Below, one piece after another: positions 40,001-49,935 of a stretch of DNA of 64,000 bases (position 1 is the stretch's first letter; the number at the start of each line of letters is the position of its first letter). Source of the DNA: Lodderomyces elongisporus. Its lineage: Eukaryota > Ascomycota > Pichiomycetes > Serinales > Debaryomycetaceae. The position numbers and the translations under genes were made by a program. The DNA lies in contig NC_083674.1 in NCBI RefSeq assembly GCF_030384665.1, positions 2,108,001 through 2,172,000 on the forward strand, given 5' to 3'. Below the pieces are notes generated by a model, which saw nothing but the letters and a program-made list of their open reading frames with translations, was not told the DNA's origin and searched no databases.

Positions 40001-43000
40001 TGTATGATACGAGGTGGGTGTAACCCACAGCCCCTCGTCATTGGTTATGGCACTAACAATTAGCGTGACCACATCATCACCATCACCCGTAGTTATCGTC
40101 GATATATACGACAGCCTAGGAATCGTTCTAGTTGTGGTATACCACCAATTAGCCTCGTCTGACGTCACTCTCACCACCATAGTGTAGACTTCATTGCCTT
40201 CGCTCACAGTATACGACAGTTCGGCCGCAACAGGATCATCAAGAATAATGGTTTCTGTGAACAAATCAGTCTCATCATAGTTATAAGCAACTAATTGGAC
40301 ATCTTTTGTGTACACGAGCTCGTCAATTGTCAAGGTAGCTCTACTTGTCACAGTCGTAGCTTCTAATGACCCAGCTAGCACCGTGCTTATCCATTCTCCA
40401 CGATTGTTTGTGCTTTCCCTGTATACTCCAGTCAATACCGATTCCTGTCCAAGATCATTGGTTGTCGTGATTTCCGTCAAGTGTGTCTGCGAGGTGGGTG
40501 TATGATACGAGGTGGGTGTAACCCACAGCCCCTCGTCATTGGTTATGGCACTAACAATTAGCGTGACCACATCATCACCATCACCCGTAGTTATCGTCGA
40601 TATATACGACAGCCTAGGAATCGTTCTAGTTGTGGTATACCACCAATTAGCCTCGTCTGACGTCACTCTCACCACCATAGTGTAGACTTCATTGCCTTCG
40701 CTCACAGTATACGACAGTTCGGCCGCAACAGGATCATCAAGAATAATGGTTTCTGTGAACAAATCAGTCTCATCATAGTTATAAGCAACTAATTGGACAT
40801 CTTTTGTGTACACGAGCTCGTCAATTGTCAAGGTAGCTCTACTTGTCACAGTCGTAGCTTCTAATGACCCAGCTAGCACCGTGCTTATCCATTCTCCACG
40901 ATTGTTTGTGCTTTCCCTGTATACTCCAGTCAATACCGATTCCTGTCCAAGATCATTGGTTGTCGTGATTTCCGTCAAGTGTGTCTGCGAGGTGGGTGTA
41001 TGATACGAGGTGGGTGTAACCCACAGCCCCTCGTCATTGGTTATGGCACTAACAATTAGCGTGACCACATCATCACCATCACCCGTAGTTATCGTCGATA
41101 TATACGACAGCCTAGGAATCGTTCTAGTTGTGGTATACCACCAATTAGCCTCGTCTGACGTCACTCTCACCACCATAGTGTAAACTTCATTGCCTTCGCT
41201 CACAGTATACGACAGTTCGGCCGCAACAGGATCATCAAGAATAATGGTTTCTGTGAACAAATCAGTCTCATCATAGTTATAAGCAACTAATTGGACATCT
41301 TTTGTGTACACGAGCTCGTCAATTGTCAAGGTAGCTCTACTTGTCACAGTCGTAGCTTCTAATGACCCAGCTAGCACCGTGCTTATCCATTCTCCACGAT
41401 TGTTTGTGCTTTCCCTGTATACTCCAGTCAATACCGATTCCTCTCCGAGATCATTGGTTGTTGTGATTTCCGTCAAGTGTGTCTGCGAGGTGGGTGTATG
41501 ATACGAGGTGGGTGTAACCCACAGCCCCTCGTCATTGGTTATGGCACTAACAATTAGCGTGACCACATCATCACCATCACCCGTAGTTATCGTCGATATA
41601 TACGACAGCCTAGGAATCGTTCTAGTTGTGGTATACCACCAATTAGCCTCGTCTGAAGTCGCAACAACTAAGGCAGTGTATATCCCTCCCTGTTCATTTG
41701 TAAAATATTGAGTTTCTGTGTACGCAGTTGGTTCCGGTAAAACTGAAACAACCATATAATGTGTTGCTTCCTGAAAGTGATAAATTGCCATTACAAATTC
41801 TTGGGTCTGCTCGGGTTCTCCAACAGCAACCCTCGTGACTAAAGTTTCCTCTCGAATGTATCCTGTATCTGTAGTGCTAGTCCAAATACCATCATCTTGA
41901 GTATACTCATTCACAAAACCAGTTACTGTAGTATAGTCTCCTCCATCAACTTGAGATGTAAAAACTGATAAATGAGATCTAGATAGGGCAGTTATTGTAG
42001 ACTCAATAAGCTCATTTTCAACAAATGTGTTGAAAACCAAGTGCGTCTGCGTGGTTGTGCCGTCAACACCAACGATTGTTACTATAGACGTAATAGTTTG
42101 GTCAATATTTTGTGAAATTGTTGTCCAATAACCGTCTGAATCTTGCGTTATGACCACTGCATTATCCTGATCTCCCAAGTCCGGTATTGCGGTGGCTTCA
42201 ACAACGGGAACTATAGGTGTCTCAGCACACTGAAGACACAACGGAGGTATGTTGCGGCCTGTAGGCACGGGCCAAGTATATCGAAGGGCATTAAGCTGGT
42301 AACCTCCAGCATCGACTACCTCGAATCCATCGGTATCATAACCAAATCCAATAGATAACATTATTCTATAACAATAATCACAAGCAGAAAGCTCAAGTAA
42401 TCCGCTGGCTGGATAGTAAATGAATTGAGAAATTGTTGCATCTATTCCAACAATCGCGTTATTGTAAAATCCATAAATTTCTATTCCGGTTTCCCCATAA
42501 ACATACTGCGATACAAGATAAGTGGAAGATCCCTGTAAGTAGACTTGGTTTCCTGAATTGGGAAGCTGCATGAGCACTAATAAAGAGTTTTGAAGATTTA
42601 TGCATCCTTGTCCGTTAAGAGGAGCTCCCTGTGTGATATTTATATTCTCTAGACATATTATTCCATCGTTAGACACATCTCCATTGTTAGCTAATATTTC
42701 AAAAGATCCTAGATCAGAAGACTCTTGACTGATGATCATCTGGCCTTCGTTAGTGAAACTGTTTGTTTCAATACGAAGTTCCACCTTGTTAGATTGGCCA
42801 TAAGTAAAGAACTGAAATTCACCTGTATTGGTAAATGTATCCAAGTAAAAATTGTGAGGGATTTGAGATGCTGCCTCGGTATTGAGGAAACGAACGAGAC
42901 CGTTGTTTTCAAATCGTGAATCACCAACAGCACCAGCACTAAATGAACCATCTGGGATTTGATTGACTGCAACAAAGCTTCCTCCCGTATCTACAATCAA

Positions 43001-43204
43001 GTCACCAGAAATAATCAACTCTTGAGCATTGTGAACAAGTAGAAGACCATTCTCTAAAATATGAACAGATTCTTCGGTTGTATCTAATAAACCCCGATGG
43101 ATGATTGAATCTTGAACAACAAAATCAGCATAAGAAATTTGAGCACACAAAGCTAGTGATGTAATAACGAACCTTATGGCCTCGCGTATACGATTGTAAT
43201 GCAT
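37079..43204 (-). CDS. HYR/IFF-type GPI-anchored cell-wall adhesin with tandem repeats, 2041 aa
   Basis: Large cell-surface protein. It has a signal peptide (about 1-26), then a domain of the hyphally regulated cell wall protein (HYR1/IFF) N-terminal type (about 27-330): VQDSIIHRGLL, LENGLLLVHNAQELIISGDLIV, NTGEFQFF, QGCINLQNS, FEVVDAGGYQLNALRYTW and paired cysteines (ACDYC; PPLCLQC). The rest is Thr/Ser/Glu-rich stalk built of WYTT/VTTT-type repeats, of which four copies of 166 residues (about 515-1188) are almost identical. The C-terminus is a hydrophobic tail (FSILVLLLSFII) preceded by small residues, as expected for GPI attachment. In Candida, proteins of this family build the outer wall and take part in adhesion. 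Adjacent features are a heptanucleotide repeat directly upstream and a 2.3-kb divergent intergenic region. Intact; the ATG at 43202-43204 gives the signal peptide. Confidence 0.92.
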   Translation of the reverse strand: MHYNRIREAIRFVITSLALCAQISYADFVVQDSIIHRGLLDTTEESVHILENGLLLVHNAQELIISGDLIVDTGGSFVAVNQIPDGSFSAGAVGDSRFENNGLVRFLNTEAASQIPHNFYLDTFTNTGEFQFFTYGQSNKVELRIETNSFTNEGQMIISQESSDLGSFEILANNGDVSNDGIICLENINITQGAPLNGQGCINLQNSLLVLMQLPNSGNQVYLQGSSTYLVSQYVYGETGIEIYGFYNNAIVGIDATISQFIYYPASGLLELSACDYCYRIMLSIGFGYDTDGFEVVDAGGYQLNALRYTWPVPTGRNIPPLCLQCAETPIVPVVEATAIPDLGDQDNAVVITQDSDGYWTTISQNIDQTITSIVTIVGVDGTTTQTHLVFNTFVENELIESTITALSRSHLSVFTSQVDGGDYTTVTGFVNEYTQDDGIWTSTTDTGYIREETLVTRVAVGEPEQTQEFVMAIYHFQEATHYMVVSVLPEPTAYTETQYFTNEQGGIYTALVVATSDEANWWYTTTRTIPRLSYISTITTGDGDDVVTLIVSAITNDEGLWVTPTSYHTPTSQTHLTEITTTNDLGEESVLTGVYRESTNNRGEWISTVLAGSLEATTVTSRATLTIDELVYTKDVQLVAYNYDETDLFTETIILDDPVAAELSYTVSEGNEVYTMVVRVTSDEANWWYTTTRTIPRLSYISTITTGDGDDVVTLIVSAITNDEGLWVTPTSYHTPTSQTHLTEITTTNDLGQESVLTGVYRESTNNRGEWISTVLAGSLEATTVTSRATLTIDELVYTKDVQLVAYNYDETDLFTETIILDDPVAAELSYTVSEGNEVYTMVVRVTSDEANWWYTTTRTIPRLSYISTITTGDGDDVVTLIVSAITNDEGLWVTPTSYHTPTSQTHLTEITTTNDLGQESVLTGVYRESTNNRGEWISTVLAGSLEATTVTSRATLTIDELVYTKDVQLVAYNYDETDLFTETIILDDPVAAELSYTVSEGNEVYTMVVRVTSDEANWWYTTTRTIPRLSYISTITTGDGDDVVTLIVSAITNDEGLWVTPTSYHTPTSQTHLTEITTTNDLGEESVLTGVYRESTNNRGEWISTVLAGSLEATTVTSRATLTIDELVYTKDVQLVAYNYDETDLFTETIILDDPVAAELSYTVSEGNEVYTMVVRVTSDEANWWYTTTEILERISTTDYSVQSDNETSEANETTESDEQSETEDVPSSTITSGAEYGGGDAQTLIEVLTYTDESGVVDVATFLLEVELVDVVVWVTRTYTNILQTTTFTLPSSVSTHETQVTDPVRVVGYNFEGFGFFYETFALASPAQFTKTLAIETDDGATSFMLQIVTSDDSYMWYTTIEQALLLSYTSTVIVSDEDSSFHTGEVNVFTNDMGAWTTQTSFSTPYSRTYYETESTSTGIDGENVGAMNLIEVKRTQMLTLVSVSYTEVLETTTFESVIEASLETFTVQVIGLNFFNFGFVFQTVEIQASTSETVFSIESEYDEPSTEAFDTWESESEFVSIPDTFISLDNTESQLEFTVDNTSASEISTKASDYLLDSTLYLVTTTENDVSLTTEITNGNIVTSEPLVVLDSQLESIAAYLSTITTSNYEGQSLIATILMQLSEQNVETWTTITHSAIEVTTFISHRTSTMADGNSSLATKSVMVVAHSYESYEPALQTFDLFDPNEWAITTTIDDGVLQNTVLLVVTSNSDDQYWYATVDTASPSSFTTTVEFLFSLSYEGLELNTAVVNKFTDEYGVWVTSTSLASPIAQTYLQSIRGMNEVNQITTVLYLVEVSSTTILSGITVTQPFAEETTMANFEELYDVQPTDETLYVEQSYVDSDRSDRSKSRSKSRSDRKTGFDKVQETRSEGVMSRESQKFGSSPALQIDVGSFTGTGKETAISTLTQTNRLVDCEVSTFGTAKSIHVTRGENAVSVSNSKEGQAWDQISSKYVRSSNNGGIDIGQNTDSESISITLAISHSTSMQSSFTSPANGPNSFYESYLFDGAGFAGVRYNLSSFAKQFSILVLLLSFII
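39640..41661. repeat. Four tandem 498-bp coding repeats in the adhesin
   Basis: Period of exactly 498 bp (166 codons), ending in a shared DEANWWYTTT block. Copies differ at only a few bases. Around codons for GEES/GQES the copies follow an A-B-B-A order along the plus strand: the first and fourth have CTCTCCGAG, the second and third CTGTCCAAG, with linked changes nearby. Confidence 0.95.
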
Positions 43205-43271
43205 TCAATTATTTCTGTTTTATTCTATTTTTTCTTTCTTTTCTTTTCTTTAAAAAGAAATTTTTTTGTTT

Positions 43272-43390
43272 GTTGTTTGTTGTCTGTTGTCTGTTGTCTG
43301 TTGTCTGTTGTCTGTTGTCTGTTGTCTGTTGTCTGTTGTCTGTTGTCTGTTGTCTGTTGTTTGTTGTCTGTTGTCTGTTGTCTGTTGTTT
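43272..43390. repeat. TGTTGTC heptanucleotide repeat just upstream of the adhesin
   Basis: About 17 copies, nearly perfect, beginning 68 bp upstream of the adhesin ATG, so within its 5' UTR or core promoter. Confidence 0.92.
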
Positions 43391-44505
43391 TTTAGTCAAG
43401 TTTTCAAATCAAATAAACCCAGTGGTATCTTTAATTTATTCAAACTACCGTAAAGCATGGCAAAATCCATAGATCTTGCAATCGTGGATCAAGGTGTTAT
43501 TTTATATAACATGTGTGCTCAATAAGGCAACAAAAATAACACACAATCAGTATAACCCGTTTGCCAGAAATTTATTTTTGCTTTGCCAACACATCGTCCT
43601 AGATGAGTATTATCAAAGAAGCAAAAATGGAAACGAAAAATTGTAAAGTTTATTCAACTAGACTGAAAATGTTAAAAATAATTCTTGAATGAAAGGATGG
43701 AAAATATAGAAACAACACATTCCCTAGATGGGGCCAAGAATTCGAGTGTTCTATAATTATAAAATTCGCAGAAAATAATTAAATTTCTTCAACTGTGGTT
43801 TATACCAGTTGTGGGATATCACTTCATTATGGTTTGTTATTTTAAAAGCAGTATATTGAAGATTTGTAAACACTGGTGCCCTAGATTTTAATAATCATCG
43901 GTTCACGATAAAATAATTATATATGAATTTATAATATAATTTTTTTTGTCTTTTTTCTTTTTATTTTTCTTTTCTCGACCGCGACCCGTGAGATACAATA
44001 CATTTTTTAAGTTGTAGATAATAAGGTGCAATAGAATGGCTGGCTTTATATATATATATATATATATATGAATGTCTATGCTTAGGTTCAAAGATCACTT
44101 CAAAATTGTTTTGATAATAACAGTATTACTGATTAGTGAACTTGTTTATTATTTTTTTTCTCCAACCAATACGGTCAACTTCCAGGTACTTGTATTCCCG
44201 AAATAGACTGAAAAATCAACATTATAGAACTAGAAAATAATGAAAGAACTATAAAGAAAATATAATGTCCCTCCCCACAATTTATATACATATGTACAAA
44301 GTACCTGGTATGAATATTTTAATGAAAAGAATAACACTTGAAATAAGCAAAAAAACCGGTCTAAGATTTGCTTTCTGATATATAGTAGAAGTTCGTAAAT
44401 AGTCTTTGCCAATTATCAAGTGTATCACCTTGTCAAGATTCAACCTTTAAAGTTCTTTCAAAATGAACTTGCAAATCTAGTATTTCCATCAAAAGATAAG
44501 TTTTT

Positions 44506-44589
44506 CTTAACTTTCTTAACTTTCTTAACTTTCTTAACTTTCTTAACTTTCTTAACTTTCTTAACTTTCTTAACTTTCTTAACTTTCTT
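44506..44589. repeat. CTTAACTTT nonanucleotide repeat
   Basis: About nine perfect 9-bp copies. It explains the TFL-repeat frame seen on the plus strand. Confidence 0.92.
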
Positions 44590-45548
44590 GACAATTTTTG
44601 GAGTTTGTAAAGAGCTTTAAGCAGAAGTTTTTATCAACCAATGGTAGCCACTCTAATTTTACTCTTTGGTATAAGAGCCATAGATAATGAATTTAATGAT
44701 TAAACTATTACTCCCGCCCTTCCACTTCCCGCTAAAGAAAAAGGGTCAGCCTATTTTAAAATAAGTTCAATAGTGTTTCTTTCATCTTTATAATCATCAT
44801 CTCCTTTGTCATTATCTTGACCATCATCTCTCCTTTTTTCTTTCTCATTCTTTTCATTCTTTCATTCTATGGTTTATAATGCACTTGAGTCAAACACTGA
44901 GATGAATACTTTACAGTAGCGCTAAGTTCCTCACACAATGTCTGGTGCATCAACTACACACACATAAAACACAAAACACAAAAAGGGCCGATAAGCCGCG
45001 AAAACAAATCATCAACGATAAGGAGAACGACAAATACAAAACGTGGGGTTGCGGGTGGCGGAGGAAAGAAAGAAAGAAAGGTTTGAAACGTCAATGATAG
45101 CTGACAAACTCAAGTACCAAATACCCAAAGGGTGGGAAAGGAAAAAAGAAAGAAAAAGAAAACAATACAAAAGCAAGATTGTGTTAATAGCTCATATATA
45201 ATTAGAGGTGGAAACAACAACATTAGTAATAGCTGTAGAAGCAACAATAAATCTAATAAAGTTTTTTCCTCGCGTGTCACGTATATGAGTCAACAAGAAA
45301 GGAAAACATTATAGCTTGGGGATTAGTCACTACGTAATACACACCAATTTACCTTAAGTTATGGTTGGAGTCATCTTTTAGATCAGGGACTAGGGGAAGT
45401 AAAAAAAAAAGACGAAAACAAACAAAAAAAAAGCAAACAAACAAACAAACAAACAAAACAAGACTCTTCACAATAATTGATATCTATCAAAGTTTGTATA
45501 AATACTAGCAACATACTTTTCACATAAATTTACAAAACACATTTTATT

Positions 45549-46982
45549 ATGATTGCATTTGAGAATTCCTTTTCAAGACTATTCCGTATAGGCAAATCAC
45601 TAGCAATGAATACTTCACGAGAAACTGGTGCTCCTTCCCACGTGGGGCCAAAACCAAACTGGCAACGATTGTATGCAAGCTCGACACGTGCCAAAAACGA
45701 GATTCTAATACCCAGCTCTCTTGATGATCTTTTGCGATCCAATAAACGACTAAAGTTTCATCTTGTCAGTCTTGGCGGAGACTTTATCCGCTTGTCATCA
45801 TACCGCAAATTTAAACAAATGTTCCGTTGTGGTGATGGACCATTGATTAAATTTATTGTGTTTGACATGGCAAGCTTTATCAAGCAAGAGTTGAATAATA
45901 GGGAGTCGAGATTCCACTTGGATTTAAAAAATTATCTATCATCAAACTCGGTATTGCAAAGCAATGAAAACGATTGGCGTGTTTCAGATCGTCTGATCTG
46001 TATGAAGGATTGGCTTTATATAACACTTGGATATATGCTACTGACATACCAAGAAGAAGAAGTGCATGAATCATTGGATGAAGTCATCAAAATTTACCTT
46101 AGTGCAAGAAACCATATCCCAACAAGGTATGGAGTACCAGTAACAACAGAAGGCAAGCGGATCCTCACAGGAGAAGACGAGAGGGAGCGTTTTACACTAG
46201 CCACATTTCAGACCTATATTAATAATGTTGAGATAGAGGAGGCACTCCTTTTCAACAATAAAGAAGAAGAAAGATTTGTCACTTTCTCAGTAGCTAATGA
46301 TAGAAAGATTTACTTACCTCCACTTCCACGACTACATGATCGTGAACTAATGGTTAAGGCACTCATGCATAAAGAGTTTTACAGACTTCTTCTTGATCCA
46401 CGACATACTTTTGCCCAAAGCATGACTGCAGAAGGATACGATCTCAATAAAGAGGAATACCGAATTATAAGAAAAGAAATATCTTTTTTAGATGGATTGG
46501 GTGATTTCTTCCTTGCGCAAGAGACTTCAAGGATTATTTACGATTTGTGTACGGGAACGGATACCATTAATTACCAAGTAGGTCCTTGCGTGTACAACAT
46601 GCTCAAGACGATTCTAGCTACGAACACCGTGATGTCCAAGTTGACCAAATGCTACCACGTAGAAAGGGGACTAAAGGATCCGCTTATCAACTCTCGCATA
46701 AGTGAGGAGTATCTTCCACTTACCAGAACAGGTAAATTCAAACTTGGCAACGGCATGGACGCAAGAGAGTCAAGAATCTTTGAAGAAGAGTTTTTGGGCG
46801 ATTTCTTCGAAAGTTATATGGCAGCATTGTTGATTGAACAACCCAGCGTTGCCAAGTCTTTCATCAGGGAAATATACACAAGATTGTTGAAAATTATTAC
46901 CGAGACATTGCCGCCTGATGTTACGTATCAAAAGTGGACGTCAGATATTTTGGGACGCAATATATACTACAAAAGTGCGTAG
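45549..46982 (+). CDS. RNase III-like domain protein, probably mitochondrial, 477 aa
   Basis: The block YLPPLPRLHDRELMVKALMHKE resembles the start of fungal RNase III domains (LPPLP...L...A.TH). Two acidic motifs follow: LDGLGD (Asp315, Asp319), which lines up with the LEFLGD signature with Asp for Glu, and GDFFESYMAALL (Asp418, Glu421), which lines up with the second signature D..EA. All four metal-binding positions thus carry acids, but about 100 residues separate the two motifs, more than usual, and I see no dsRNA-binding domain. The first ~50 residues are rich in Arg/Ser (LFRIGK, WQRLYASSTRAK), consistent with mitochondrial import. Fungal mitochondrial ribosomal proteins mL44 and mL57 have this fold; this could be such a protein or a diverged RNase III. 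Convergent with the NET1-like gene. Confidence 0.6.
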   Translation: MIAFENSFSRLFRIGKSLAMNTSRETGAPSHVGPKPNWQRLYASSTRAKNEILIPSSLDDLLRSNKRLKFHLVSLGGDFIRLSSYRKFKQMFRCGDGPLIKFIVFDMASFIKQELNNRESRFHLDLKNYLSSNSVLQSNENDWRVSDRLICMKDWLYITLGYMLLTYQEEEVHESLDEVIKIYLSARNHIPTRYGVPVTTEGKRILTGEDERERFTLATFQTYINNVEIEEALLFNNKEEERFVTFSVANDRKIYLPPLPRLHDRELMVKALMHKEFYRLLLDPRHTFAQSMTAEGYDLNKEEYRIIRKEISFLDGLGDFFLAQETSRIIYDLCTGTDTINYQVGPCVYNMLKTILATNTVMSKLTKCYHVERGLKDPLINSRISEEYLPLTRTGKFKLGNGMDARESRIFEEEFLGDFFESYMAALLIEQPSVAKSFIREIYTRLLKIITETLPPDVTYQKWTSDILGRNIYYKSA

Positions 46983-47340
46983 TATCCTCACATTTGCCTC
47001 AAGTTCTTCAAGATTGTTCAACAATTGGAGAATTCATGGTACATGCTCACCAAAAAAAGAAAGAAAAAAAAAAAGAAAAAAAAAAAGCAATTACTACTAA
47101 GGACAAGCAAAAGAAAAGAGGGAAAGAAAAGAACCTTTTCATAGATTATTACGTTAGCTATTTTCTAGTTTAGATGATATTAGAAAAAAAATGAATAGTT
47201 ACACAGTAAAAAGCCTTGACGGAGAAATGAATGAATGAATGGCTTATCATGTCTATCTTCAAAGTTGAAATTGGGAAAGGGGGAGTGGGAGGAAGAGGGG
47301 GGGCTGGCTTTGTTTGGGTGTTTTCTTTAAATACTCGAGT
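46983..47340. other. Convergent 3' region RNase III-like / NET1-like genes
   Basis: A-rich tracts (47050-47120) and a short GAAT repeat (47225-47240); no gene seen. Confidence 0.6.
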
Positions 47341-49935
47341 CTAAGAAAATAAACTTTTTTTTGCTCTTTGCTTTCTCTTCACGCCTTTTTTTGTTTTTTT
47401 CGAGGAAAGAAATTTACTGCTTTGCTCGTCATCACTAGAACTGGATGATGAGTCCGAACTTGAAGAGGAAGATGAAGAAGATGAAGAATCGATACCGTTT
47501 GCATCTTCGCCATCATCCTCTTTTTCTCCTTTTTTTAATTTATCACGTGTGGTACCACTAGCACCATTAGCACCGGTGATATTTGACAAAGATTTCCCAT
47601 TTGTTTCCATAGCATCCCTAACATCTGGAAGGCCCTTTTTCTCCAAATCTTGCAATGTAGGGAGAAGAGGTTTCAGTGGCAAAAAAATACTTTTACCTTG
47701 CAAAGAGCCTTGCACAATAGTTTTGGCTTGGTCATCCTGTTTGGTGTTGGTGGCTTCTATGTCGCCTAGTTGGCCTTGCATTTTCCGGGAATTTGTTAAA
47801 GGCAACGCATTATTCCGTTTAAGGCTCCTTGTCGAAGCTGGCATTGGCGAATTTTGCGAGGAAACGATTCTTTTTATGGGTGCAGACGCAACAAGTCGCG
47901 GTGTGTGAGTAGACTCATCTACTTCTTCTTCGCCACCAGATTCGTCACTTGAAGAAGATTGATCTTCGTTACGAAGAATAGGTTCAAAACTTTTGCCACT
48001 GAGTTTCTTTGCAGACACAATTGTGTTGTCATCGATGATTCCTAACGGTTTCTTTGCTGTAGTTTCGGTATGGCTCACTACCTTATCTTTACGATCATCC
48101 AAGTCACCTATTGAATCTGTATGCGCTTTCAAATCTTTAAGATTGCGAGACGGTGTGTTTACATTCAAATGTGGTTGAGAAGGTAACCCTCCACGAAGTT
48201 TTCTAGTTGAAGGCGTACTAACAGTTTCATTGAGAAACGCACTTTTCTTAGATTTTGTGGTAGGCACAGAGTTTGCTGATGTTGACAAATTGGAAGAGTT
48301 GGATTTTGAATGACTAATCTCAGTTTCATTTTGATCAGGTTTCTTGTCCCTCGTATTGTTTTGTGCTTCTACTTCAGGTAAAAGCTCCTTGCTTTTTACG
48401 TTGTTATTTTTGTCAGCTGAGGTAACGGTGGTGGTAGTGGTTTCATTAGTAGTCTTAGCTATTGTTGAAGAAGTAGGACTAGAAGTAGTTAGTCTGAGTC
48501 GCACATCTATTTGATTATTTGTTATAGGGATTTTGCAATGATATGGTGCATCAGCAAAATTTTGAGGAACATTTGAAAACCCATTTGCGGTTTTATACTT
48601 TGTTAGTTGGAGTTGCATATGGCTCAAGCTAGAATGCAAATTTTGAAGAATATTCATTGACTTTTGTTTTTCTGGTTTTCTATTTTCTTCCTTGATTTTA
48701 CGTCCGGTTTTAGGTGGCGACAAAGTGTTCTTTGTGGATGCAGTAGTGTTCTTCAATTGCCTAGTATCTGCGGGTGTTTGTGACTTGTTCAGATCACGCA
48801 CCGAAGGAGTTGTTAAATTTTGCTCTCTCTTGGATCTTTTGACTGATGGTGTAGACACAGATGATATTTCAGCATTCCGTGTTCGTTTAGTCATTGGAAT
48901 ATTACCTTCATTGAGAGTTTTTGGTATTGCAGTAGACTCAGTGACGAGAGCTGGAATATCCGTTTTTGTCTTTGCTATATTTGCTGCAGAACGACTTTTC
49001 TTTTGTCCACCTCCACCAACACTTCGATGGTGTTCCACTTCTTCTATTTGTAAAGATTTCAGACTATTTGGATTTATATTTTCTGATTCATTCAGCGTAA
49101 GATGTGAATCGTGGAGCTCCAATACCGTCTTTCGAGCCACTGTATTACCGTCTGCTTTCATTGGGTTCCTCAAGTTTCGTAAGTTTCTAGAATTTTTCTC
49201 CACTTGAATGTTATTTTCTGCTCTTTCCGGATATTCCACATCGGAATTGACGTCAATATCAAGGTCGCTGTCAATCCCATTTTCCGGATTAGCTGATGCT
49301 GTTTCCAGTACAACACGTCTATGGGTGTCATAATTTTGATTAATCAAATCAGAGTTTCGCTTCGCTGCTCCACTTGCCAGCGGAGGTTGCACTAGCATCC
49401 CCGAGGTAATACGTTGGCCTTTAGCACTTGCTGGAGATTCATTAAATTTTTTCACTGGAATCGTGTTGTCAACACTCAATTCGGGGGGTGCTAAAGACAC
49501 CGGTGAGACCGATACACGGGTGTTTGGCTTGGATGGGGTAGTTCTTGCCGTGCCAAGTGCTGCTTGTTGTTGATCATTAGATTGTAATCTAAAAGCCAGC
49601 GTTGCTGTGTGCTTGTTTGCAGATGGCTCATCAACAATAACACGTACCAAGTCGTTTTTCTCAAACACTTGCAGCACTTTGTAGTCAAAATCGACCTCGC
49701 ATAGATCCTCGTTTTGCAAGTTTGCAACAGTAATCTGTTTCTCCCTAGGATAAAGTTTTGCAAAATGCTGTATTATCTCGCGCACTAGGTCCGAAATCCT
49801 GTTTCCCGAATCTGTAATGTGCAAGAATTTCTTCATTGGTGCGAAAGAAGTGGATAAACTGGATGTGATTTCCCCGTGGCTTGTTGCCGCAAGGTCCATG
49901 GGCACAACCAACACTTGAAGCTTAATTTCACTCAT
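47341..49935 (-). CDS. NET1: Net1/Tof2-like nucleolar protein, 864 aa
   Basis: Net1 is the nucleolar scaffold of the RENT complex that holds the Cdc14 phosphatase, silences rDNA and promotes Pol I transcription. Only the N-terminal ~110 residues look conserved: KLQVLVVPMD, then MKKFLHITDSGNRISDLVREI, KLYPREKQITVANLQNEDLCEVDFDYKVLQVF and NDLVRVIVDE, which match the Net1/Tof2 N-terminal ubiquitin-like block. The rest is polar, Ser/Thr/Lys-rich and disordered-looking, with scattered S/T-P sites. It ends in an acidic Ser/Asp tract (about 815-845) and a very basic tail (KKTKKGVKRKQRAKK) suited to nucleolar localisation. ATG at 49935; the codon before it is GTG. Net1 and Tof2 are paralogues in S. 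cerevisiae only, so this is likely the single ancestral gene. Confidence 0.75.
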   Translation of the reverse strand: MSEIKLQVLVVPMDLAATSHGEITSSLSTSFAPMKKFLHITDSGNRISDLVREIIQHFAKLYPREKQITVANLQNEDLCEVDFDYKVLQVFEKNDLVRVIVDEPSANKHTATLAFRLQSNDQQQAALGTARTTPSKPNTRVSVSPVSLAPPELSVDNTIPVKKFNESPASAKGQRITSGMLVQPPLASGAAKRNSDLINQNYDTHRRVVLETASANPENGIDSDLDIDVNSDVEYPERAENNIQVEKNSRNLRNLRNPMKADGNTVARKTVLELHDSHLTLNESENINPNSLKSLQIEEVEHHRSVGGGGQKKSRSAANIAKTKTDIPALVTESTAIPKTLNEGNIPMTKRTRNAEISSVSTPSVKRSKREQNLTTPSVRDLNKSQTPADTRQLKNTTASTKNTLSPPKTGRKIKEENRKPEKQKSMNILQNLHSSLSHMQLQLTKYKTANGFSNVPQNFADAPYHCKIPITNNQIDVRLRLTTSSPTSSTIAKTTNETTTTTVTSADKNNNVKSKELLPEVEAQNNTRDKKPDQNETEISHSKSNSSNLSTSANSVPTTKSKKSAFLNETVSTPSTRKLRGGLPSQPHLNVNTPSRNLKDLKAHTDSIGDLDDRKDKVVSHTETTAKKPLGIIDDNTIVSAKKLSGKSFEPILRNEDQSSSSDESGGEEEVDESTHTPRLVASAPIKRIVSSQNSPMPASTRSLKRNNALPLTNSRKMQGQLGDIEATNTKQDDQAKTIVQGSLQGKSIFLPLKPLLPTLQDLEKKGLPDVRDAMETNGKSLSNITGANGASGTTRDKLKKGEKEDDGEDANGIDSSSSSSSSSSSDSSSSSSDDEQSSKFLSSKKTKKGVKRKQRAKKSLFS

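Larger units (their letters stand above)
43205..45548. other. Divergent region adhesin / RNase III-like gene (2.3 kb)
   Basis: No gene is supported. It holds a 7-bp repeat (43272-43390), an AT run (44048-44068), a 9-bp repeat (44506-44589), and (AAAC) repeats (45432-45458). It must include both promoters. Confidence 0.6.

Noticed and set aside
44743..44807. Box C/D snoRNA-like pattern on the minus strand (ATGATGA ... CTGA with short flanking AAAGG/CCTTT)
   Set aside because: Only ~65 nt, no internal C'/D' boxes, and the guide region before the D box is A/T-rich with no rRNA match I could recognise.
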